Under the pieces are notes generated by a model, which made no database searches, was not told the origin of the DNA, and worked only from the letters and a program-made list of their open reading frames with translations. From the NCBI GenBank assembly GCA_023419055.1, contig JAEZYO010000423.1, positions 1-21,493 of the forward strand: DNA of 21,493 nucleotides, written 5' to 3'. Position numbers and translations under genes: made by a program. The stretch is from Pseudomonadota bacterium (lineage in GTDB: Bacteria; Myxococcota; Polyangia; Polyangiales; Polyangiaceae). Numbering within the stretch: position 1 is the stretch's first letter; every line of letters begins with the position of its first letter. Below are positions 8,294-14,441 of this stretch, in pieces.

Positions 8294-9673
8294 ATGATTT
8301 GTCCTCGTTGCGGCGCGGGCCTCCCCGTTCAGCCCGGTGTCGCCTTCGTGGTCTGCACTTACTGCGGCACCCAGAGCCCGGTTCAGGCGGCGCCTTCTGC
8401 GCCCCAGGTGGCCCCGATTGCGAGCCAACGCAACGCGGGCTTCCCGGTCGGTTGCATCGTCGCGCTCGCGCTCGGGCTGCTCGTCGCGACCGGCGGTGCC
8501 GTGGCGGCGTACGCGCTCTTCGGGTTCGACCTCGGGTCCACTCGGGCCGCTTCCACGCCTGGTCCGGCGAAGGAGACGGGCAAGACCGAAAGCCTGACGG
8601 TCACGCGTTCATCGACCAGCACCTCTTCGGTGACCACGTCGACCACGACGAGCTCGGCAGCCGCCGAGCCCAAGATCGAGTCGCGCTTCGTGCCCCTGAT
8701 CGCGGATCTGAACGGAGACGGAGCGCCCGATTTCGTGGTGCCGGCGACGATCCTGGAGAAAGGAATCACGCGCGCCTACTTCGGGTTCGACGGCGTGAGC
8801 GGGAAGGAGCTCTTCCGCACCAAGGATCTCGGCGGCACGATCATGAGCTCGCAAGCCGCGCTCGACCACGGGCGGCTCTTGATCGCGGACAGCTCGGGCA
8901 AAGTGACGGGCTTCGACGTGAAGAGCGGCGACGAGCAGTGGGCGACCACGCTCGGCGATCGCGTTCGGCGGTTCTGCGTCGCGAAAGAGCCGGACAGCCT
9001 GCGCGTCGAGACCGCCGACGATCGAGTCATCGCGTTGGACGTGAAGACCGGCCGTCAGTCGCCCGTCGCGGGTAAGGTCAAGTGCGAAGCAGCCAACACG
9101 AACGGCAGGAACGAGTTCAAGCTGCCGGAGGATCGCACCGACTCGGACGCGCCGCGCGGCGTAAAATCGGTGGTGTGCGGCAGCTTGCGCGTCATGGGCG
9201 ACCGCAACTTCTTCTTGCCCGATCAATGCCCCGTTCAAACCGGCATCAACCCCGACAAGCTCGAGGGGATGGGCGCGGGCGCGTTCTGGAAGGTGGGCAA
9301 GGGTTGGCTCGTGCTCGGCTACCGGAAGCCCGGCACGCGCATTCCGATGCTCGGCTATCACGCGGGCGGAAAGCTCGTTTGGAAGCGCGACGTGCCGCCG
9401 CAGAATCCGCTCGAAGCGCGTATGGGCTCGCCGGAGAAGGTGGCGCTCGGAGAAGGTACGGTGTTCGCGGTCTACGAGGCGAAACCCTCGGGCGTGATCG
9501 CAGTGGATCTCGAGAGTGGAGGCCTGCGCTGGGCAGCCGGATTGAAGAGCGGGCAAACCATCTCGCAGATCGCCTTGGCAGGCGACACCGTGGTCGTGCT
9601 CTCGAACGGGCAGGCGCTCGGCTTCGCCGCCGCCGACGGCAAGCAGCGCTTCGGCGTGGGCAAGAACGACTGA
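8294..9673 (+). CDS. zinc-ribbon, membrane-anchored beta-propeller protein
   Basis: A 459-residue protein of unknown function with a clear mosaic layout. Residues 3-24 form a zinc ribbon (CPRC, 14 residues, CTYC). One transmembrane helix spans about 53-76. A Ser/Thr-rich linker runs from about 80 to 128. The rest looks like a PQQ-type beta-propeller, with recurring motifs such as GKVTGFDVKSGDEQW and GVIAVDLESGGLRW. A DLNGDGAPD loop (138-146) resembles a calcium-binding FG-GAP/dockerin-like turn. The zinc ribbon would be cytoplasmic and the propeller periplasmic. The ATG at 8294 opens directly on the ribbon, although the frame is open far upstream antisense to ilvD. The lipoprotein gene 73 bases downstream may be co-transcribed. 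It may bind or sense an envelope ligand; this is inference. Confidence 0.85.
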   Translation: MICPRCGAGLPVQPGVAFVVCTYCGTQSPVQAAPSAPQVAPIASQRNAGFPVGCIVALALGLLVATGGAVAAYALFGFDLGSTRAASTPGPAKETGKTESLTVTRSSTSTSSVTTSTTTSSAAAEPKIESRFVPLIADLNGDGAPDFVVPATILEKGITRAYFGFDGVSGKELFRTKDLGGTIMSSQAALDHGRLLIADSSGKVTGFDVKSGDEQWATTLGDRVRRFCVAKEPDSLRVETADDRVIALDVKTGRQSPVAGKVKCEAANTNGRNEFKLPEDRTDSDAPRGVKSVVCGSLRVMGDRNFFLPDQCPVQTGINPDKLEGMGAGAFWKVGKGWLVLGYRKPGTRIPMLGYHAGGKLVWKRDVPPQNPLEARMGSPEKVALGEGTVFAVYEAKPSGVIAVDLESGGLRWAAGLKSGQTISQIALAGDTVVVLSNGQALGFAAADGKQRFGVGKND

Positions 9674-9746
9674 TCCGCGCGATCCACACATTCGACTACC
9701 TCGAGGCGTCTTGCAGAGCGCGGCGCCGGCAGGACAGGATCGAAGG

Positions 9747-11162
9747 ATGCGGTCTCTGCGGCGGACTGTGCTCGCGGTAGGTTCCTACGGCGCGCTCGCT
9801 ACGGCGTGCGGCGGAGACGACGGTGCCAACCCGTCGAGCACGCCGGGCGGCAGCGGCGGAACGTCGAGCTCGAGCGGAGGCAATACCACCGGTGCCGGTG
9901 GAACTTCGAGTAACGGAGGCAGCGCTTCGAGCTCCGGGGGCAACGCGACCGGTGGCTCCGGCGGGACGAGCTCGGGCGGTGGAACGAGCTCGGGCGGTGG
10001 ACCCTCCGGCGGGTCGTGCATCGACGGCGAGGCCGCCGAGCGGCTAGGTAAGCAGCGCTTGATGGTCGGCGCGGCGATGGCGGACGAGAGCGCGGCGGCC
10101 GCGCCCTTCGACGTGCGCTACCTGTACCTATCGGGCGGCATCTTCGACGGTGAGGCTCCGTGCAACTCCTGCGCGACGAGCTGCACCGCGGGCGGGATGT
10201 CGTGCGCGAACTCGGGAGACGGCTGCAGCTGGTGGGGGTGCTGGCAGTACGACCAGGACCCGCCCGGCGCGTACGTGCGCGACTTCGTCGAGAAGGCCAA
10301 GGGTGACGGTCAGATCCCGATGATCACGTATTATCAAATCCTGCACGCGAGCGGCGCCGGGGAAGGCGCGGACGAGGTGCAGGCGGCGAACGACGCGACC
10401 ATGATGGCGCGCTACCTCGCGGACTTTCGCTTCGTCGTGCAGCAGATCGGAGAGGAGAAGGCGATCGTGCACATCGAGCCCGACTTCTGGGGCTACGCCG
10501 AGCAGCTGAACTCCGATCCGCACGCCGTCCCGGCCGCGGTCGCGTCGGCGAACCCGAGCGACTGCGCCGATCACGAGGACAGCATCGCGGGCCTCGGACG
10601 CTGTATGGTCGCGATGGTTCGAGAGTACGCTCCGAACGCGGTCGTGGGGCTGCACGCTTCTCCCTGGGGCACGAACATGGACGTGTTCTTGAACGAAGAT
10701 CCGAACTTCGACGTGGCGGGAGAAGCGGAGAAGCTCGGCGCCTTCATGAGCGAGTGCGCGCCCGACGCGGACCTCTTGGTGGTCGACGCTTCCGATCGTG
10801 ACGCCGGCTACTACGCGTCGATCGGGCAGGATCGCTTTTGGGACGACACGAACGAGACGCTACCGAACTTCACGCAGGCGCTCGCCTGGAGCAAGGCGCT
10901 GAGCGAGAGGGCGGACAAGAAGATCGCGTGGTGGCAGCTCCCGGTCGGAAATATGGCGCTCGAGAACACGCAGAACGCCTGGCACGACAACCGCGTCGAC
11001 TACCTCTTGACCCACACTGACGAGGTCGTGGCCGCGCACGGAGTCTTGCTCGCGTTCGGCGCGGGTGACGGCGCGCAGACTACGCCGGAAACCGACGGCG
11101 GAAACTTGATCGCCAAGGTGAACGCGTACGCCGAGGAAGCGGGCGAGCTCAGCTGCCCGTAG
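9747..11162 (+). CDS. putative secreted lipoprotein, hydrolase-like domain
   Basis: A 471-residue predicted lipoprotein I cannot assign to a named family. The leader ends LATAC with Cys21 as likely lipid site. Residues 25-90 are a low-complexity Gly/Ser/Thr linker. The domain from residue 91 to the end holds a seven-cysteine cluster at 139-165 (CNSC, CTAGG, CSWWGC), then strands ending in PMITYYQI, IVHIEPDFWG (Glu244), VVGLHASPWG, LLVVDASDRD (Asp347) and KIAWWQLPVGN. Regular hydrophobic strands ending in acidic or aromatic residues suggest a TIM-barrel glycoside hydrolase-like fold; this is inference. The start is the ATG at 9747, with GAAGG just upstream; an earlier in-frame ATG at 9711 would spoil the signal peptide. 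The gene is followed by a 307-base gap. Confidence 0.8.
   Translation: MRSLRRTVLAVGSYGALATACGGDDGANPSSTPGGSGGTSSSSGGNTTGAGGTSSNGGSASSSGGNATGGSGGTSSGGGTSSGGGPSGGSCIDGEAAERLGKQRLMVGAAMADESAAAAPFDVRYLYLSGGIFDGEAPCNSCATSCTAGGMSCANSGDGCSWWGCWQYDQDPPGAYVRDFVEKAKGDGQIPMITYYQILHASGAGEGADEVQAANDATMMARYLADFRFVVQQIGEEKAIVHIEPDFWGYAEQLNSDPHAVPAAVASANPSDCADHEDSIAGLGRCMVAMVREYAPNAVVGLHASPWGTNMDVFLNEDPNFDVAGEAEKLGAFMSECAPDADLLVVDASDRDAGYYASIGQDRFWDDTNETLPNFTQALAWSKALSERADKKIAWWQLPVGNMALENTQNAWHDNRVDYLLTHTDEVVAAHGVLLAFGAGDGAQTTPETDGGNLIAKVNAYAEEAGELSCP
9819..10016 (+). repeat. Gly/Ser/Thr low-complexity linker-coding repeat
   Basis: About 66 codons dominated by Gly, Ser, Thr and Asn, with repeating words such as GGNTTGAGG and SSGGGTSSGGG. 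At the DNA level imperfect repeats of GGCGG and ACGAGCTCGGGCGG are visible. It is a flexible spacer between the lipid anchor and the folded domain, common in myxobacterial lipoproteins, and a place where copy number may vary. Confidence 0.75.
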
Positions 11163-11469
11163 CAGTGGCGCGGACGCGCTTGTCCGGGGCCCGTGGGGCG
11201 GCGCCTGTCGAGAGCCGTCGCGGCAACGCGATCAGGGTGAGCCAGCGGAAGCGCTGAAAGTGCCTGCCAAGCGCCGTTGCAGGCGCGTGAGCATTTGTTC
11301 GAACTGCTGCTTTTCTCGCGCCGCCGGCGCTCGCGACCGCACTGGCTGAATTCCCGGCACTGTTCGTCATCCTCCCGGCCGAAGCGCTCGTCGGGACGTC
11401 GTGGTTCGCGTGCGTCGCGCTTGACTCGTCGGCGGGGGAGGGCTGTAACAGCGGACGAGGAAGTCAGGG
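11163..11469. other. intergenic region before the envelope cluster
   Basis: A 307-base stretch with no supportable gene; short ORFs on both strands lack a convincing start or composition. Its right end carries a sigma70-like promoter (11421-11449) for the downstream cluster. No strong terminator hairpin was found after the stop at 11162. Confidence 0.6.
11421..11449 (+). promoter_or_regulatory. sigma70-like promoter for the envelope cluster
   Basis: TTGACT at 11421-11426 (5 of 6 to TTGACA), a 17-base spacer, then TGTAAC at 11444-11449 (4 of 6 to TATAAT). The predicted transcript would begin near 11456, about 14 bases before the ATG at 11470, so the leader is short but still contains a GAGG at 11457-11460. 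It is well placed to drive the genes at 11470, 12462 and 14438. Confidence 0.5.
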
Positions 11470-12462
11470 ATGAACGATCGGGCTCTCTGCGCCCGCGTCG
11501 CGGTGACGGCGCTGGCGGTGGTGACGAGTTTTTGCGGAGTGGCCCGCGCGGCCTCGCCGGAAGACCAGGCAGCGGCGCAGGCCCTGTTCGACGACGCGAA
11601 GGAGCTCGTCAAGACCGGGCGAGCTGCGGAGGCGTGCCCCAAGTTCGAAGAGAGTCAGCGCCTCGACCCCGGGCTCGGCACTCAGCTCAACCTGGCGGAT
11701 TGCTACGAGAAGGTGGGCCGCACGGCGAGCGCCTGGACCATCTACGTCGAGGTCGCCCCTGCCGCGCGCCGCGAAGGGCAGGACGCGCGCGCCGATCACG
11801 CGACCCAGCGAGCCGCGGCGCTCAAGCCGCTGCTCGCCAGGCTCACGATCATCGTCCCGCCCGAGCGTCGCATCGCCGGCATGAGCGTGACGCGCGACAC
11901 CACGCTGGTGCGCGAAGCGCAGTGGAGCATGGCGATCCCGGTCGACCCCGGGCAGCACACCATCATCGTGGAGGCGCCCGGTAAGGAGCCCTGGCAAACG
12001 AGCCTCGACGTGCCGGCGCAGAGCGCGAGCACCGTCACCGTGCCCGTCCTGAAGGACGCGCCACCCGACGCGATCGCGACCGCCGGGACGGCGGGAGGAG
12101 CCGGACAGGCGACGGATCCCAACGCCGGGAAGGCGCAACGCATCGGTGGCCTCGCGCTCGCGGGAGCAGGAGTCGTCGGGGTGGGGCTCGGCGCCTTCTT
12201 CGGCCTGCGCGCGATGAACAAGAAGGACGAGGCGGGGTGCGACGGGAACAACTGTCCCGACGTCACCGCGCGCGATCTCTACGAAGACGCGCAGAGCGCA
12301 GGCAACGTCTCCACCATCGGCTTCATCGTGGGCGGCCTGGCGGTGGCGGGCGGCGCGGTGCTCTACTTCACGGCGCCGAAGCCGTCGCGAGAAAAGGGGC
12401 TCGAAGCCGGGGCGCTCTTGTCTCCCGGCCTCGTGGGCGTGCAAGCGAAAGGTCGCTTCTGA
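11470..12462 (+). CDS. exported TPR/PEGA-like membrane protein
   Basis: A 330-residue protein of a type common in Polyangia; precise role unknown. It has a signal peptide (residues 1-27, cleavage after ARA), then a TPR-like helical region at about 30-110 with the phrase LFDDAKELVKTGR and ACPKFEESQRLDPGLGTQLNLADCYEK as a tandem repeat pair. A beta-rich, PEGA-like domain follows at about 124-193 (PGQHTIIVEAPGKEPW). Two hydrophobic segments at about 215-240 and 282-306 flank a short loop with two cysteines (CDGNNC). This places the TPR and PEGA-like parts outside the cytoplasm. It is the first gene after a good promoter, and its stop shares one base with the next start (TGATG), so it is probably translationally coupled to the cysteine-rich lipoprotein. 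It may be a scaffold for the surface proteins downstream. Confidence 0.82.
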   Translation: MNDRALCARVAVTALAVVTSFCGVARAASPEDQAAAQALFDDAKELVKTGRAAEACPKFEESQRLDPGLGTQLNLADCYEKVGRTASAWTIYVEVAPAARREGQDARADHATQRAAALKPLLARLTIIVPPERRIAGMSVTRDTTLVREAQWSMAIPVDPGQHTIIVEAPGKEPWQTSLDVPAQSASTVTVPVLKDAPPDAIATAGTAGGAGQATDPNAGKAQRIGGLALAGAGVVGVGLGAFFGLRAMNKKDEAGCDGNNCPDVTARDLYEDAQSAGNVSTIGFIVGGLAVAGGAVLYFTAPKPSREKGLEAGALLSPGLVGVQAKGRF

Positions 12463-14441
12463 TGCGCGTGCAGTCTCTGCGGGCGAGCGTTGTTTTCGCT
12501 TCGTTCTTCGCGTTCGTCGGCTGTAACGCGGTGCTCGGGATCAGCGAGGATCCGATCTTGCCCGGCGCCGAAAAGGGCGCTGAGGGCTGCACGCTCGACT
12601 CGGAGTGTTCGGAGCCTCAGATCTGCCTGTTCGAGAGGTGCAGCCCGCCGTGCGCGGCGGATCGCGACTGTGACGACGGTGAGCGCTGCCTCCGCACGGG
12701 AGAAGACGCTTACTGCGCGAAGCACGAGAGTACGGCTTGCGACGGCGAAGGAGCCTGCCCCTCGGGCAGTAACTGCACGGACGGCGCCTGCCGGAACCCT
12801 TGCCGAGCGACGAGCGAGTGTCAGGGTGGTCAAGAGTGCGTCGCGGGCTATTGCGTGGGCAGCGACGCCGAGCACGACCCCGCGATCGCGACTCCGTGCG
12901 AGGACGGCGCGATTCGCTGCGAGGGTCTGGCGCAGGCGGAGCGCTCCGTCTGCAACGGCGGGGAGTGGGAAGCGGTCGATCCGTGCGAGGGCGGTCAGCT
13001 GTGCGACAGCCAGTCGGACCCCTCCGGTGAGTGCGCCGACGTCGAGGACCTTTGCTTCGGCAAGCAGCCGAACGCGTTTAGCTGCAGCGGCTCCAAGCGC
13101 ACGACTTGCGGGCCCGATCTGGTCACGATCGAGGTCGAAGAGTGCTTGAGCCCGCGCCACTGCACGGAGGGCTTGAAGGGCTGCGCGGAGTGCTTGCCGA
13201 ACCAGTACCGCTGCGACGGGCACGATCTCCTCGTGTGCAACGCCGAGGCGGACGGCTTCGATTTCGTCGAGACCTGCAGCGACGCCGATCCATGCAACGC
13301 CGAGGCGGGCGCGTGCACCAAGTACGCGTGCCTGGCCGAACAGAAGCGGTGCTTGGACGGGCTTCTCCAGGAGTGCAACTCCGACCAGAGCGCGTTCGAA
13401 ACCGTCGAAGACTGCGGCGAGGGCCTGTGCGACTCGGCGACGCTCACTTGCGACAAGTGCTTGCAGAATACCTCCGTGTGCAAGGCCGACGGTCACACCG
13501 TCGTCGCGTGTAGCGAGGACGGGACCTCGGAGACCGAGATCGACTGTAGCGAGACCGATGAGCCGTTCTGCGCGAACGGCGAGTGCACGGAGTGCCTGGC
13601 CGCCAGCGACTGTGACGCCGGTTCTTGCACGATCGCGACCTGCAACGGCGGCTCCTGCGGCACCACACCCGTGGGCGCCGATCACGAGTGCGACGGCGAG
13701 GCGGGCTACTGTGACGGAAACGGCACCTGCCAGGAGTGCAACGACGAGGACCATTGCCTCCCGACTTCGGGCGAGTGCATCCTCCCCACGTGCGACAATC
13801 ACGAGTGCGGTGAGACGCCGAAGGGTGCGGGAGAGCGCTGCGCGAACGACACGAAGTACTGCGACGGCGACGGCGCGTGCGTCGCGTGCATCTCGGCCCA
13901 GCACTGTGGATCGAAGCAGGTGTGCCGCGCAGGGGCGTGCGTCGACGCCGAGCACATCGTGCCGCTGGGGTTCGACTCGCCGAACGCTTTTACCGGGGGC
14001 GACGCGACGCTCGCCGCGAACGAGGTCTATGCGTTCCGCCTCCCCCCGTTGAGCTACCCGGCGAAGCTCGTCAAGTTCGGGTACCACGGGCACCTCGGCA
14101 CGGGCTCCGTGCGAATGGCGATTTACGAAGGTTTCACCGACACCTTAGGGGACAAGCGACCGACGGGCGCGGCGCTGGCAGAGATCCTGAGCCCGCAGTC
14201 ATGGGGTGACACGGTGAAGGAGTTCGATCCCTCGCCGCTGAACGTCACCCTCGCGGCGAACAAGGACTACTGGATCGCCATCCGCAGCAATACGGCCCTG
14301 CAGATTCGTACCAAGGCCAACAACCAGAGCACGGGCTTTAGCTACGGCGGTCTCGTCGGCTTCGGCGCGATCAACGATTTCGGGTCGCCCTACAGCGGCG
14401 TCGACTGGAACATCTTCATCCGAGTGCTCGACACTCAATGA
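12462..14441 (+). CDS. cysteine-rich modular lipoprotein
   Basis: A 659-residue lipoprotein with about 67 cysteines. The leader ends FVGC (Cys21) and the mature start CNAVLGI is a style seen in many myxobacterial lipoproteins. Residues 43-135 hold Dickkopf/TIL-like cysteine knots. From Cys146 there are five tandem modules of 43-52 residues starting at 146, 198, 244, 290 and 333, mostly with six cysteines each. From Cys378 a different module of about 48 residues repeats at 378 and 426, with a partial copy at 476; it carries the phrase YCDGNGTC or YCDGDGAC. Residues about 498-659 form a beta-sandwich-like domain without cysteine, with YWIAI near its end, resembling carbohydrate-binding or choice-of-anchor domains. 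The start ATG overlaps the previous stop; the end overlaps the next gene by four bases. It is probably an extracellular adhesive or structural protein; this is inference. Confidence 0.85.
   Translation: MRVQSLRASVVFASFFAFVGCNAVLGISEDPILPGAEKGAEGCTLDSECSEPQICLFERCSPPCAADRDCDDGERCLRTGEDAYCAKHESTACDGEGACPSGSNCTDGACRNPCRATSECQGGQECVAGYCVGSDAEHDPAIATPCEDGAIRCEGLAQAERSVCNGGEWEAVDPCEGGQLCDSQSDPSGECADVEDLCFGKQPNAFSCSGSKRTTCGPDLVTIEVEECLSPRHCTEGLKGCAECLPNQYRCDGHDLLVCNAEADGFDFVETCSDADPCNAEAGACTKYACLAEQKRCLDGLLQECNSDQSAFETVEDCGEGLCDSATLTCDKCLQNTSVCKADGHTVVACSEDGTSETEIDCSETDEPFCANGECTECLAASDCDAGSCTIATCNGGSCGTTPVGADHECDGEAGYCDGNGTCQECNDEDHCLPTSGECILPTCDNHECGETPKGAGERCANDTKYCDGDGACVACISAQHCGSKQVCRAGACVDAEHIVPLGFDSPNAFTGGDATLAANEVYAFRLPPLSYPAKLVKFGYHGHLGTGSVRMAIYEGFTDTLGDKRPTGAALAEILSPQSWGDTVKEFDPSPLNVTLAANKDYWIAIRSNTALQIRTKANNQSTGFSYGGLVGFGAINDFGSPYSGVDWNIFIRVLDTQ
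12897..13947 (+). repeat. two families of tandem cysteine modules
   Basis: Protein-level tandem repeats inside the cysteine-rich lipoprotein. Type A (five copies, module starts at bases 12897, 13053, 13191, 13329 and 13458) has the pattern Cys, then usually an RC or SC pair followed by a glycine-rich or basic turn, then Cys before a hydrophobic/acidic strand, then three closely spaced Cys. Type B (starts at 13593, 13737, partial at 13887) has a denser pattern ending CDGxGxCxxC. DNA identity between copies is low, so the duplication is old. Confidence 0.7.

Noticed and set aside
9819..10016. Repetitive DNA considered as a CRISPR or minisatellite
   Set aside because: The units are imperfect, have no spacers, and encode a Gly/Ser linker in frame.
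12363..14093. 576-residue minus-strand frame over the cysteine-rich lipoprotein
   Set aside because: Its composition is low-complexity Ala/Arg/Val with no start context. The + strand frame has regular cysteine modules and a lipobox.
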